A stretch of 64,000 nt of DNA from Streptomyces bluensis (GCF_014650715.1 NZ_BMVM01000013.1:62001-126000), one strand, 5' to 3'; positions 24,943 to 33,741 are shown, counted from the first letter of the stretch. Translations and numbers: made by a program. Notes: generated by a model from the letters alone, not told the origin.

Positions 24943-26168
24943 AGGAGCGGGACCAGTTGTTCCACGGGCGTCATCGAGCCGTGGTTGCCGACCATCTCCG
25001 ACTCCTTCGGTTCCCGTTCGGACGCGATGATCAGGACGTCGTCGCGGGCCGCCGCCACGACGTCACCGATGCGCGCGTACACGCGTTCGTCCACCGTGGG
25101 GCCGAACCAGCCCGCCGCGATGGCCTCGTCGCGGGACGCCACCCAGAACTGCTCGCCCAGCACCTCGCGCCAGCAGGTCAGGACGTCCGCCTCGGCCCCC
25201 GGCACCGCGTACACATGGCGGGCCCGCCCCTCGCCGCCCAACAGGGCGACCCCGGCGCGCAGTTCCCAGTCCTCGTCGAAGTCGATGCGGTGCTGCTCGT
25301 CGAACGGGATGTCGATCATGCCGTGGTCGGCGGTGACGTACAGGGCGGTACGCGGCGGGAGTTGCTCCGCGAGGCGCTGGACCAGCCGGTCGACGTACAT
25401 CAACTGCCCGCGCCAGGCGTCGGAGTCGATGCCGAAGCGGTGGCCCTTGCCGTCGACCTCGGCGTAGTAGGTGTACACCAGCGAGCGATCCCCGGCGGCC
25501 AGTTGCTCGGCCGCCAGGTCCATGCGCTCCTCGCCGGAGAGCCGTCCGTGGAAGGTGCCGCCGCTGAGCGCGACCTGGGTGAGCGGGGTGGTCTCGAAGG
25601 CCGGCGAGGAGACCTGGGCGGTGTGGACGCCCGCCTCGGCGGCCAGCTGGAACACCGTGGGATACGGCTGCCACGCCCGCGGTGCGGTCCAGGGGGTCCA
25701 GCGGAGCTGGTTCATCAGCTCGTCGGTCTCGGGATCGCGGACCGTGTAACCGGGCAGCCCGTGCGCGCCCGGCGGCAGGCCCGTACCGACGGACGCGAGG
25801 GAGGTCGCGGTGGTCGCCGGATAGCCCGCGGTGATCGGGCGGCCGGTGCCGCCCCGCGACGACGCGAGCAGCGAGGTCATGAAGGGGGCCTCGTCCGGGT
25901 GCTCCCTCAGCTGCTGCCAGCCCAGCCCGTCGATCAGGAAGACGCAGTTCCGGTCGGCCGCGGTCAGTTCCGTCATGGCGGCGGTCGTGCCGGGGACCTC
26001 CATGCCCGCCGCGAGGGTCGGCAGGAGATCGGCCAGCGAGCCGGTGCCGTACTCGGGCACGGGAGCCGAGCCCACATCGAGGGATTCCCGCTCGTCCCAG
26101 TGAGGGGCGTGCGGGGCGGGCACCGAGCGCCCTGGGTCAGGGGCGGTGGGCGGGGACGCGTGGGACAT
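24927..26168 (-). CDS. Alkaline phosphatase-superfamily phosphodiesterase/nucleotide pyrophosphatase
   Basis: 413-residue type I phosphodiesterase/nucleotide pyrophosphatase. Metal and nucleophile residues are in place: CVFLIDGLGW (Asp), YPATTATSLASVGTG (nucleophile Thr), YAEVDGKGHRFG (Asp/His), VTADHGM (Asp-His) and GNHGSMTP (His). It would cleave a phosphodiester or pyrophosphate bond of a small molecule; no signal peptide is evident, so it is probably cytoplasmic. ATG at 26168 shares one base with the upstream DUF5998 stop (TGATG), giving tight coupling. Specific substrate unknown. Confidence 0.87.
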   Translation of the reverse strand: MSHASPPTAPDPGRSVPAPHAPHWDERESLDVGSAPVPEYGTGSLADLLPTLAAGMEVPGTTAAMTELTAADRNCVFLIDGLGWQQLREHPDEAPFMTSLLASSRGGTGRPITAGYPATTATSLASVGTGLPPGAHGLPGYTVRDPETDELMNQLRWTPWTAPRAWQPYPTVFQLAAEAGVHTAQVSSPAFETTPLTQVALSGGTFHGRLSGEERMDLAAEQLAAGDRSLVYTYYAEVDGKGHRFGIDSDAWRGQLMYVDRLVQRLAEQLPPRTALYVTADHGMIDIPFDEQHRIDFDEDWELRAGVALLGGEGRARHVYAVPGAEADVLTCWREVLGEQFWVASRDEAIAAGWFGPTVDERVYARIGDVVAAARDDVLIIASEREPKESEMVGNHGSMTPVEQLVPLLEVRT

Positions 26169-26755
26169 CAGCGGGCGGTGTCCGCGGTCGCCTCGGAGAG
26201 GGACTGCGCGAAGGCGAGGGCCTGGCGCACCGTCTCCGGGCCGTCCCCGGCCTCGCTGACCCGCAGGCTGAGGTCGTCCGCCGTCGAGTTGCCCGTGTAG
26301 CCGTGGTCCGCCTCGCAGTTGGGGTCGCCGCAGGCCGCGGGCTCCAGGTCGATACGGGAGACGGCGCCCCAGCCGATGGTCAGGACGACCTCGCGGGGCA
26401 GTGTGCCCGGCGTGTACGACTCCGGGTTGGCGACCACCCGGCTGACGACGACCGACGAGATCCGGCCGAGCTTCACGGACTCGGTGGACGTCGTGGCGTA
26501 CGGCGTCGGGGACGTGCTGTCCGAGGCCTGCTCGTCGGTGTGGCTCACGATGAAGCGGTTGCCGGTGAGGACGAGCACCGTGACATGCCGCCGCACCTCG
26601 TTGGCGTCGAACGTCGTCTCCTGATGGACCAGGTACGACCGTACGGCGTCGCCGCCGACAGCGGCCTCCACCGCCTCGGCCACGAGGGCCGGGTAGTAGC
26701 CGCTGCGCTCGATCGCCGCCCGCAGCCCCTGAGTCGTCGTACTGGTCTTGGCCAT
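26168..26755 (-). CDS. DUF5998 family protein
   Basis: 195-residue actinobacterial protein beginning MAKTSTTTQGLRAAIERSGY. The core has YLVHQETTFDANEVRRHVTV, LTGNRFIVSHTDE and ACGDPNCEADHGYTGN, where two Cys and His/Asp residues could bind metal. ATG at 26755 is chosen over ATGs at 26764 and 26779 because GTAGGATGG is spaced for it only. It is coupled to the downstream phosphodiesterase by a one-base overlap, which suggests a shared pathway. No established function that I know of. Confidence 0.8.
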   Translation of the reverse strand: MAKTSTTTQGLRAAIERSGYYPALVAEAVEAAVGGDAVRSYLVHQETTFDANEVRRHVTVLVLTGNRFIVSHTDEQASDSTSPTPYATTSTESVKLGRISSVVVSRVVANPESYTPGTLPREVVLTIGWGAVSRIDLEPAACGDPNCEADHGYTGNSTADDLSLRVSEAGDGPETVRQALAFAQSLSEATADTAR

Positions 26756-26837
26756 GACGTCCATCCTACGGGGGCCCACTGACTGCGGGGGACCGCTCGG
26801 CCACGACTGCCGTGGACCGATCAGCGCACGGAACGGA

Positions 26838-29639
26838 TCAGTACACCGGAAGCGTACGGGGGCCGAGGTCGTCGCGGGCGGGCGGGCGCGCGAGCCGTAC
26901 GGTGGCGCCGAGGACGCTCAGGCCGTACGGAGCGACGACGACCGGCTCCAGGGAGACCGCGACGACCTCCGGATGGTCGTCGACCAGTCGGGACACCCGC
27001 AGGAGCAGCTCTTCGAGGGCGGCGACATCGACCGGTGCCGAGCCGCGCCAGCCGAAGAGGAGCGGCGCCGTCCGGATCGACCGGACCAGGGAGGCCGCGT
27101 CCCGGTCGGTGACCGGAATCAGTCGGTGCGCGGTGTCGCTGAGCAGTTGTGAGGCGGCCCCCGCGAGCCCGAAGGAGACCACCGCTCCGGCCGCCGGGTC
27201 GATCACGGCCCGTACGACCGTGTCGACGCCGCGTGGGGCCATGCCCTGCACGACGGGCCGCAGCTCCTCGGGGGTCCCGAAGAGGCCGGTCAACTCCGCG
27301 TACGCCCGGCGAAGTTGCTCCTCGTCCGTCAGGTCGAGCCGTACGCCTCCCAGGTCGGCGCGGTGCCGCAGGTGCGGGGCGGTGGCCTTCAGGGCCACGG
27401 GGTAGCCGAGGTCGCGCGCCGCCGCGGCGGCCTCGTCCGGTGTGGGCGCGGGCCGGGCCTCGCGCACCGGGATGCCGTACCGGGCGAGGAGCGCGCACGT
27501 CTGGCCGGTGCCGAGCGTGAGCCCCTCCCCGCGCGCGAGGAGCGTGTCGATCTGCTCGGCGGCGCCCTTCTCGTCGATGTCCTCGTACTCGGGCACCTTC
27601 CCGGGGTCCGCGGCGTCGCGGCGCCACTGGGCGTACCGCACGGTTTCGGCGAGGGCCCGTACGGCGCGCTCGGCGGCCGGGTAGGCGGGGATGAGCCGGG
27701 CGCCCTCCGGGGGCGGGGAGTCCTCCACGCGCGTGCGTGCCGGCCGCTGGTCGGGCAGCGGTACGGCGTGGGGTGCCGTGCCGGCGGCCCGGGAGAGGGC
27801 GTCCGCGAGTCCGCCGAGCTCCACGTGGACCACGAGGACCGGCTTGGCCGGGGCGGCGGCCGCCGCCGAGCGGAGCGCCTCGGCGAGCGCCTCGTCCGCG
27901 GCGGATGTCTCGCCCACCGCCGGTATGGCCGTCACGACCACGGCGTCGCACGTGTCGTCCGCCAGGGCCCGCGCCAGGGCCGTGTGGAAGTCCTCCGCCG
28001 AGGCCCCGGTCGTGAGGTCCAGCGGCGCCAGCGGGCTGAGCCCCTCGGTGAGGCACGCGTCGTACGTCAGCAGGCCGAGCGACTCCGAGTTGCCGAGGAT
28101 CGCCACGCGCGGGCCGGCGGGCAGGGGCTGGCGGGCCAGCAGCAGGCCCGTGTCGACGAGCTCGGTGATCGTGTCCACGCGGATCACGCCGGCCTGTCGC
28201 AGCAGGTCGGAGACGGTGGCGTGCGGCAGCCGGGTGGCGCGTACGGCATGTCCCTGGGGTGAGACCCCGCCGTGGCGCGCGCCCTGCACCACGACCAGCG
28301 GCTTGACCGTGGCCGTGCGGCGCGCGAGGCGCGTGAACTTGCGCGGGTTGCCGATGGACTCCAGGTACATGAGGGCGACGTCGGTGTCCGGGTCGTCGTA
28401 CCAGTACTGGAGCACGTCGTTGCCGGAGACGTCCGCGCGGTTGCCCGAGGACACGAAGGTGGACACGCCCGTGACGCCGGTGACTCCTCCGCCGCGCCGG
28501 TGGAGCCGGGACAGCAGGGCGATGCCGATGGCACCGGACTGGGCGAAGAGGCCGATCCGTCCGGGGCGTGGCATCTCGGGGGCGAGGGAGGCGTTGAGCC
28601 TGACGCCGGGCGAGGTGTTGATGATCCCGAAGGCGTTGGGCCCGATGATGCGCATGCCGTACGTCCGGGCCTGGCGCACCAGTGCGCGCTGGCGCTCGCG
28701 CCCTTGCGGTCCGCTCTCGGCGTACCCGGCGGAGAGGACCACGAGGCCCTGCACACCGTGCTCGCCGCACTCGGCGACGACCTCGGGGACGTGCTCGGCC
28801 GGGACGGCGACGACCGCGAGGTCGACGGGCTCGGCGATCTCACGGATGGAGCGGTACGCCGGGACTCCGTCCAGCTCCTTGTCCTGAACGGCCCTGTTCA
28901 CGGCGTACAGGCGCCCGGTGAAGCCCGCGTCCCTCAGGCCCGCGAGCACGCCCCGGCCCACGCCGCCGGGTGTGCGTCCCGCGCCGATGACGGCGACCGA
29001 GCCGGGCGCGAGCAGCCGCTGCACGGACCGGGCCTCGGCGCGCTGCTCCCGCGCGCGCTGCACGGCGAGGGAGCGGTCGGTGGGCTCCAGGTCGAGCTCC
29101 AGGCGGACGACGCCGTCCTCGAAGCTGCGCTGCTGCTGGTACCCGGCGTCCGTGAACACCTTGATCATCTTGGTGTTGGCGGGGAGCACCTCGGCGGCGA
29201 AGCGGCGGATGCCGCGCTCGCGGGCGACGGCCGCGATGTGTTCGAGGAGGGCGGACGCGACGCCCCGGCCCTGGTGGGCGTCCTGCACGAGGAAGGCGAC
29301 CTCGGCCTCGTCGGCCGGCGCGGACGCGGGCATGCCGTCGGTGTTGATGCGGTCATAGCGTACGGTGGCGATGAACTCGCCGCCGACCGTGGCCGCGAGT
29401 CCCACCCGGTCCACAAAGTCGTGGTGCGTGAAGCGGTGGACGTCCTTGGCGGACAGGCGAGGGTACGGCGCGAAGAAGCGGTAGTACTTCGACTCGTCGG
29501 AGACCTGCTCGTAGAAGCTGACCAGGCGCTCGGCGTCATCAACGGTGATGGGCCTGATGCGCGCGGTGCCGCCGTCGCGCAGCACCACGTCGGCCTCCCA
29601 GTGGGCGGGGTACTCGCGCCGGTCCGACGAGGTCTGCAT
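26838..29639 (-). CDS. Pat-like protein acetyltransferase: GNAT + NDP-forming acyl-CoA synthetase-like domains
   Basis: 933 residues. The N-terminal GNAT domain (about 15-190) has VAFLVQDAHQGRGVASALLE as its acetyl-CoA loop. CoA-binding Rossmann (SVAVIGAGRTPGGVG), succinyl-CoA-ligase-like (FAQSGAIGIALL) and ATP-grasp (GYPVALKATAPHLRHRADLG) domains follow. The usual phospho-His motif (SHTG) of ADP-forming acyl-CoA synthetases is replaced (GHAVRATRLPH), so the synthetase half is probably non-catalytic. This matches S. lividans PatA, a protein lysine acetyltransferase acting on acyl-CoA synthetases. ATG 29639 is chosen at the conserved N-terminus; its ribosome site is weak. Divergent from ptsH. 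Confidence 0.86.
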   Translation of the reverse strand: MQTSSDRREYPAHWEADVVLRDGGTARIRPITVDDAERLVSFYEQVSDESKYYRFFAPYPRLSAKDVHRFTHHDFVDRVGLAATVGGEFIATVRYDRINTDGMPASAPADEAEVAFLVQDAHQGRGVASALLEHIAAVARERGIRRFAAEVLPANTKMIKVFTDAGYQQQRSFEDGVVRLELDLEPTDRSLAVQRAREQRAEARSVQRLLAPGSVAVIGAGRTPGGVGRGVLAGLRDAGFTGRLYAVNRAVQDKELDGVPAYRSIREIAEPVDLAVVAVPAEHVPEVVAECGEHGVQGLVVLSAGYAESGPQGRERQRALVRQARTYGMRIIGPNAFGIINTSPGVRLNASLAPEMPRPGRIGLFAQSGAIGIALLSRLHRRGGGVTGVTGVSTFVSSGNRADVSGNDVLQYWYDDPDTDVALMYLESIGNPRKFTRLARRTATVKPLVVVQGARHGGVSPQGHAVRATRLPHATVSDLLRQAGVIRVDTITELVDTGLLLARQPLPAGPRVAILGNSESLGLLTYDACLTEGLSPLAPLDLTTGASAEDFHTALARALADDTCDAVVVTAIPAVGETSAADEALAEALRSAAAAAPAKPVLVVHVELGGLADALSRAAGTAPHAVPLPDQRPARTRVEDSPPPEGARLIPAYPAAERAVRALAETVRYAQWRRDAADPGKVPEYEDIDEKGAAEQIDTLLARGEGLTLGTGQTCALLARYGIPVREARPAPTPDEAAAAARDLGYPVALKATAPHLRHRADLGGVRLDLTDEEQLRRAYAELTGLFGTPEELRPVVQGMAPRGVDTVVRAVIDPAAGAVVSFGLAGAASQLLSDTAHRLIPVTDRDAASLVRSIRTAPLLFGWRGSAPVDVAALEELLLRVSRLVDDHPEVVAVSLEPVVVAPYGLSVLGATVRLARPPARDDLGPRTLPVY

Positions 29640-29762
29640 GAGCCCCAGAGTAAGACGCGCGTACGACAGCGACGTGAGGCGGTCTCGCGCACGAACGCGG
29701 CGCGGGGCAGTCTGGGGACACACACCACCCGGATCGTGGTCAGGCCGTGGGCCCGATCCGGA

Positions 29763-29780
29763 CCCGCTTCACGAAGCGGG
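29763..29780 (+). other. Stem-loop in the ptsH leader
   Basis: CCCGCTTC/GAAGCGGG (29763-29770, 29773-29780) forms an 8-bp stem with a minimal loop. GGACC/GGTCC and GGCCC/GGGCC arms just outside it could extend the structure. It lies 70 bp before the ptsH start codon, so it is in the leader if transcription starts upstream. Regulatory role unproven. Confidence 0.4.
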
Positions 29781-29812
29781 AGAGCGGTCCGGGCCATCCG
29801 GTCCGGACCGAT

Positions 29813-29836
29813 CGAGACACCTGACGAGACACCTGA
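29813..29836 (+). repeat. Perfect 12-bp tandem duplication before ptsH
   Basis: CGAGACACCTGA occurs at 29813-29824 and 29825-29836, immediately before the AGGG ribosome site of ptsH. Confidence 0.85.
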
Positions 29837-29849
29837 AGGGCAGCAACAC

Positions 29850-30131
29850 ATGGCTGAGCGCCGCGTCAACATCGGCTGGGCCGAGGGCCTCCACGCCCGC
29901 CCCGCCTCCCTCTTCGTCCGGGCCGCCACGGCCTCCGGTATCCCCGTGACGATCGCCAAGGCCGACGGCACCCCCGTCAACGCGGCCTCCATGCTGGCGG
30001 TGCTGGGTCTGGGCGCCAAGGGCGGCGAGGAGATCGTGCTCGCTTCCGAGGCCGAGGGCGCGGACGCCGCGCTCGACCGCCTGGCGAGGCTGGTCGCCGA
30101 GGGGCTCGAAGAGCTTCCCGAGACCGTCTGA
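29850..30131 (+). CDS. ptsH: HPr phosphocarrier protein
   Basis: 93-residue phosphocarrier of the PEP:sugar phosphotransferase system, relaying phosphate from enzyme I to the EIIA domains. The active-site His is H15 in GLHARPAS. The regulatory-site region is NAASMLAVLGLGAKGGEEI, with S47 at the position phosphorylated in Gram-positive HPr; whether it is used in Streptomyces is doubtful. ATG at 29850 follows GAAGGGCAGCAAC. A strong terminator follows the stop, so it is monocistronic, as expected for Streptomyces ptsH. Confidence 0.95.
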   Translation: MAERRVNIGWAEGLHARPASLFVRAATASGIPVTIAKADGTPVNAASMLAVLGLGAKGGEEIVLASEAEGADAALDRLARLVAEGLEELPETV

Positions 30132-30173
30132 GTGACGCGGCGATAGGCCCGAAAGGCCACCCGCGCACACATT

Positions 30174-30207
30174 GAAGGGCTCGCCCGAATTACCGGGCGG
30201 GCCCTTC
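30174..30207 (+). terminator. Strong hairpin terminator of ptsH
   Basis: A 14-bp stem (30174-30187 with 30194-30207, one G-T pair) with the 6-base loop AATTAC is followed by GCATTTCCTCTT. It is 42 bp after the ptsH stop. Confidence 0.88.
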
Positions 30208-30277
30208 GCATTTCCTCTTCGCGGGCAGCAGAAATAATCCCCTGCGAATTCGACCTTCTTTGTATACGGCCATTGTG

Positions 30278-30973
30278 TTAATCCCGCAGGCTCGTGATGT
30301 TTACGGGATGTTGCGAAGTCCTCACACGCTCGGTGCGGTCGGCCCGTCCGGGAAAACGCAGCCGGTGCGCGGCCGTCGCGCGTTCGGTGTGCAGCGCCGT
30401 GATCGTGCGGGCCCGCTCGCTGTCGCCGCGCGCGACGGCGTCGACGATGCCGCCGTGCTCGGCCCAGGACTCGACGGGACCGGCGGGCGCCTCCACCGCG
30501 TACATCCAGGCGATCTTGTGGCGCAGCTGGGCGAGGGTCGAGGTCAGCGCGGGGCTGCCGGAGGCCTGGGCGAGCGTCTCGTGGAACCAGCCGCCGAGTG
30601 AGCGCAGGTCATCGCTGTTGCCCCGCCTGGCCCGCTCCTGCCCCAGCCTGACCAGGCCCCGCAGCACCTTGAGGTGCGCCTCGGTACGGCGCTGGGCGGC
30701 GCGCGCTGCGCCCAGCGGCTCCAGCAGCATGCGCATCTCCAGCAGGTCGGCGGCCTCCTGCTCGGTGGGCTCCGCGACACACGCGCCCGCGTGCCGGCGG
30801 GTGACCACGAAGCCCTCGGCCTCCAGCGTGCGCAGCGCCTCACGGACGGGGACGCGGCTGACGCCGTACCGGCGGGCGAGGAGTTCCTCGGTGAGCCGGC
30901 TGCCGCGCTCGTAGACACCCGCGACGATGTCATCACGAATCGCCGTGCATACCGAGTGTGCCGGAATACGCAT
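30278..30973 (-). CDS. GntR/FadR-family transcriptional regulator
   Basis: 231 residues. The winged helix (GSRLTEELLARRYGVSRVPV, LEAEGFVVTRRHAGACV) precedes an FCD effector domain with GGWFHETLAQASGSPAL and EHGGIVDAVARGDSERAR, giving the usual His residues for metal or carboxylate binding. ATG at 30973 follows GGCGGAGGTCGGGTC. Neighbours (ptsH, M23 peptidase) give no hint of its target, although carbon metabolism would be typical of the family. Confidence 0.87.
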   Translation of the reverse strand: MRIPAHSVCTAIRDDIVAGVYERGSRLTEELLARRYGVSRVPVREALRTLEAEGFVVTRRHAGACVAEPTEQEAADLLEMRMLLEPLGAARAAQRRTEAHLKVLRGLVRLGQERARRGNSDDLRSLGGWFHETLAQASGSPALTSTLAQLRHKIAWMYAVEAPAGPVESWAEHGGIVDAVARGDSERARTITALHTERATAAHRLRFPGRADRTERVRTSQHPVNITSLRD

Positions 30974-31115
30974 GACCCGACCTCCGCCTTAATCCCCGTG
31001 AAACGCCTTTGATTGACGTGTGTTCAAGCGACTCTATTGCAGTCGGCCGGAATTTCCGATGCCGGGCCGGAATCCAGGGATATTTTTTGGACAGGAGGTA
31101 CGTCACAAACGGCGA

Positions 31116-31142
31116 AGGCCCCGGCTCGGTGAGCCGGGGCCT
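31116..31142. terminator. Hairpin terminator of the M23 peptidase gene
   Basis: A perfect 12-bp stem (31116-31127 with 31131-31142) around GGT lies 40 bp beyond the minus-strand peptidase stop. In the minus direction it is followed by a T/A-rich tract (AAAAAATA around 31082-31088). Confidence 0.8.
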
Positions 31143-31182
31143 CGCGCGCTGTGGGCCGGGTCTCGCGCGGTGGCCTGGTGGG

Positions 31183-31947
31183 TCAGACGTTCACGCCGTG
31201 CGAGCGCAGGTACGCGACGGGGTCGATGTCCGAGCCGTACTCGGCCGTCGTGCGGGCCTCGAAGTGCAGGTGCGGGCCCGTGACGTTGCCGGTCGCCCCG
31301 GACAGGCCGATCCGCTGGCCGGGAGTGACCGTCTGGCCGACGGAGACCCCGATGGACGACAGGTGCCCGTACTGCGTGTACGTGCCGTCGTGCATCTTGA
31401 TGACGATGTTGTTGCCGTAGGCGCCGCCCCAGCCCGCCTCGACGACGGTGCCGGAGCCGACGGCGTGGACGGCCGTGCCGGAGGAGGCGTGGAAGTCGAT
31501 GCCGGTGTGGCTGCCGGAGGACCAGGCGGCGCCGCCGGACTGGTAGCCGGTCGAGACGTAGGAGCCGCTGACCGGGGCGACGAAGGTGTTGAGGCGCTTG
31601 CGTTCGGCCTCACGGGCGGCGCGCTCCTTGGCCGCGCGCTCCTTCTTGGCCGCCTTCTCGGCCGCCTCCTTGGCGCGCTGCTTCGCGAGGGCCTCGGCCT
31701 TCTTCTGCGCGGCGGCCTGCTGCTGGGCGGCGGCCTGGGCGTCGATCTGTTCGGCCACCGCGTCGCCGATCTCGATGGCCTGGGTGAGCCCGGTCTGCCC
31801 GGCGGAGGTGTCCGCGGCGAAGGCGGGGGCGGCCAGCGTGCCGATGACGCCCGAGGTGGTGAGCGCGGCGGCGCCCACGGCCTTCGTGGTCGCGCGCTTC
31901 ATCCGGCCGGCGCGGCGGTGCTTCCCGGTGGCGCAGGTGAACGCCAT
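31183..31947 (-). CDS. Secreted M23 (LytM-type) peptidoglycan endopeptidase
   Basis: 254 residues. The signal peptide is basic and then hydrophobic (TTKAVGAAALTTSGVIG...APAFA, cut near residue 45). A Lys/Ala/Glu-rich coiled coil follows (about 70-118), then an M23 domain with HTGIDFH (H147, D151), YGHL (H195) and GPHLHFEA (H226, H228). It should cleave peptide cross-links in the cell wall. ATG at 31947 has a moderate ribosome site; an inner ATG at 31902 is possible. The leader carries a c-di-AMP riboswitch (31975-32120), so expression should fall when c-di-AMP is high. Confidence 0.92.
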   Translation of the reverse strand: MAFTCATGKHRRAGRMKRATTKAVGAAALTTSGVIGTLAAPAFAADTSAGQTGLTQAIEIGDAVAEQIDAQAAAQQQAAAQKKAEALAKQRAKEAAEKAAKKERAAKERAAREAERKRLNTFVAPVSGSYVSTGYQSGGAAWSSGSHTGIDFHASSGTAVHAVGSGTVVEAGWGGAYGNNIVIKMHDGTYTQYGHLSSIGVSVGQTVTPGQRIGLSGATGNVTGPHLHFEARTTAEYGSDIDPVAYLRSHGVNV

Positions 31948-31974
31948 GAAGTGGCTGGTCCTTTCCTTCCCTCT

Positions 31975-32120
31975 CGCCTACCGGGTTAGCTGACGGGTTC
32001 GGAGCAGGAAGGTCTCCTACGGTCCCCCTTCACCAGGTGAAGGGCGTCCGATTCACCCCAGGGACTGCGGTTGGGTCCCCGGCTCCCCTGGCTCGCGCCG
32101 TTCGGGGACTCGGCGATGAC
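31975..32120 (-). ncRNA. c-di-AMP (ydaO-yuaA) riboswitch
   Basis: On the minus strand the leader of the M23 gene contains, in order, CGCCGAGTCCCCG, CCAGGGGAGCCGGGGACCCA, GGGGTGAATCGG, GACCGTAGGAG, CCGAACCCGTCAGCTAACCC and GTAGGCG. These are the conserved blocks of the ydaO class as found before Streptomyces cell-wall hydrolase genes. It ends 27 bp before the peptidase start codon. In this class, binding of c-di-AMP turns expression off. Boundaries are approximate. Confidence 0.9.
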
Positions 32121-32261
32121 TGTCCGGTGCCGCGGGCGCGGCGCACTGCTGACGAACAGCCGAACAGACGCTAAGCGGGCCCTCTTTGAAATCACAAACG
32201 AAGCCGGGGTTTTGTAGCGCACACCACAGGGCAGACAGGAAACCTCTCCCGCAAATACGGA

Positions 32262-32305
32262 CATCCGGGGCCCCGGTGACGAAAGAGTCACCGGGGCCCC
32301 GGATG
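32262..32305. terminator. Very strong hairpin terminator
   Basis: A perfect 19-bp stem (32262-32280 with 32287-32305) with the loop GAAAGA follows the minus-strand M16 operon by about 33 bp. It separates that operon from the riboswitch-controlled M23 gene. Confidence 0.9.
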
Positions 32306-32337
32306 CGGGCGGGCCCGGACGGGCCGCCGCGGGCGGT

Positions 32338-33741
32338 CTACTCGGCGCGTACGACGGAGACTGCGCCGATGCCGAGGGCCCTGACGGGCTCCTCGATCTG
32401 CGCGGCGTCACCGACGAGGACGGTCACGAGGCGGTCCACCGGGAAGGCGTTCACCACGGCCGCGGTGGCCTCGACGGTGCCGGTCGCGGCGAGCTGCCGG
32501 TACAGCGTCGCCTGGTAGTCGTCCGGCAGGTGCTGCTCGACCTGGTCGGCGAGGGTGCTCGCGACGGCGGCGGCCGTCTCGTACTTGAGCGGGGCGACCC
32601 CGACGAGGTTCTGCACGGCGACATCACGCTCGGCGTCGTCGAGGCCCTCGGCGGCGAGGGTGCGCAGCACGGTCCACAGGTCGTCGAGGGCCGGGCCCGT
32701 GTTCGGCGTGTCGACGGAGCCGCTGATGGCGAGCATCGCGGCGCCCGAAGCCCCTCCGGGGACAGCAGGTGCCGCGGAGCGCAGCACCTGGGCGAACGCC
32801 CGCACACCGTAGGTGTAGCCCTTCTCCTCGCGCAGGACGCGGTCCAGGCGGGAGGTGAGGGTGCCGCCGAGGCAGTACGTGCCGAGCACCTGGGCCGGCC
32901 ACACACGGTCGTGGCGGTCGGCGCCGACGCGGCCGATGAGCAGCTGCGTCTGGACGGCTCCGGGGCGGTCCACGATGACGACACGGCCGGTGTCGTCGGC
33001 GGTCACCGCCGGCACGGGGCGCGGCTGGGCCGGGGAGCCGGTCCAGGCGCCCAGGGTGTCGCCGAGCAGCGCGTCCAGGTCGACTCCGGTGAGGTCGCCG
33101 ACGACGACCGCGGTGGCCGTGGCGGGGCGGACGTGCTTCTCGTAGAAGGCGCGCACGGCCGCCGCGTCGATGCTCTCGACCGTCTCCTCGGTGCCCTGGC
33201 GCGGGCGCGACATGCGCGAGGTCGCCGGGAACAGCTCCTTGGAGAGCTCCTTCGCGGCACGGCGGGCCGGGTTGGCGGTCTCGTGCGGGATCTCGTCGAG
33301 CCGGTTGCGCACCAGCCGCTCGACCTCGCTGTCCTCGAACGCGGGGGCCCTCAGGGCGTCGGCGAGCAGACCGAGCGCCTTGGGGAGCCGTGAGACGGGG
33401 ACTTCGAGGCTGAGGCGTACGCCGGGGTGGTCGGCGTGCGAGTCGAGGGTGGCTCCGCAGCGCTCCAGCTCGGCGGCGAACTCCTCCGCGGAGTGCTTGT
33501 CGGTGCCCTCGGAGAAGGCACGGGCCATGATCGTGGCGACGCCGTCGAGGCCCACGGGCTCGGCGTCCAGGGGGGCGTCGAGAAGCACCTCGACGGCGAC
33601 GACGCGCTGGCCGGGGCGGTGGCAGCGCAGCACGGTCAGCCCGTTGTCGAGGGTCGCGCGCTCGGGCGCCGGGAACGCCCAGGGCCTGGCCTCGCCGGCC
33701 TGGGGCTGCGGGTGGAAGTCCATGGTCGCGAGCTCGGTCAC
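32338..33741 (-). CDS. M16 peptidase-like protein, non-catalytic subunit
   Basis: 467-residue pitrilysin-fold protein lacking the zinc motif: where HxxEH should be it has DKHSAEEFAAELE. It keeps the M16 fold elements (TLDNGLTVL, the YCLGGTLTSRLDRVLREEKG loop and YTYGVRAF), the latter resembling the Gly-rich loop of mitochondrial processing peptidase alpha. It probably pairs with the catalytic M16 protein encoded just upstream. GTG at 33741 overlaps that gene's stop (GTGA) and follows GAGGAGTCGGCC; an inner ATG at 33723 is possible. Confidence 0.86.
   Translation of the reverse strand: MTELATMDFHPQPQAGEARPWAFPAPERATLDNGLTVLRCHRPGQRVVAVEVLLDAPLDAEPVGLDGVATIMARAFSEGTDKHSAEEFAAELERCGATLDSHADHPGVRLSLEVPVSRLPKALGLLADALRAPAFEDSEVERLVRNRLDEIPHETANPARRAAKELSKELFPATSRMSRPRQGTEETVESIDAAAVRAFYEKHVRPATATAVVVGDLTGVDLDALLGDTLGAWTGSPAQPRPVPAVTADDTGRVVIVDRPGAVQTQLLIGRVGADRHDRVWPAQVLGTYCLGGTLTSRLDRVLREEKGYTYGVRAFAQVLRSAAPAVPGGASGAAMLAISGSVDTPNTGPALDDLWTVLRTLAAEGLDDAERDVAVQNLVGVAPLKYETAAAVASTLADQVEQHLPDDYQATLYRQLAATGTVEATAAVVNAFPVDRLVTVLVGDAAQIEEPVRALGIGAVSVVRAE

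Noticed and set aside
26821-28770. A 649-codon minus-strand frame inside the Pat-like gene
   Set aside because: Extreme Arg/Pro/Gly composition and an alternative frame of a well-conserved gene.
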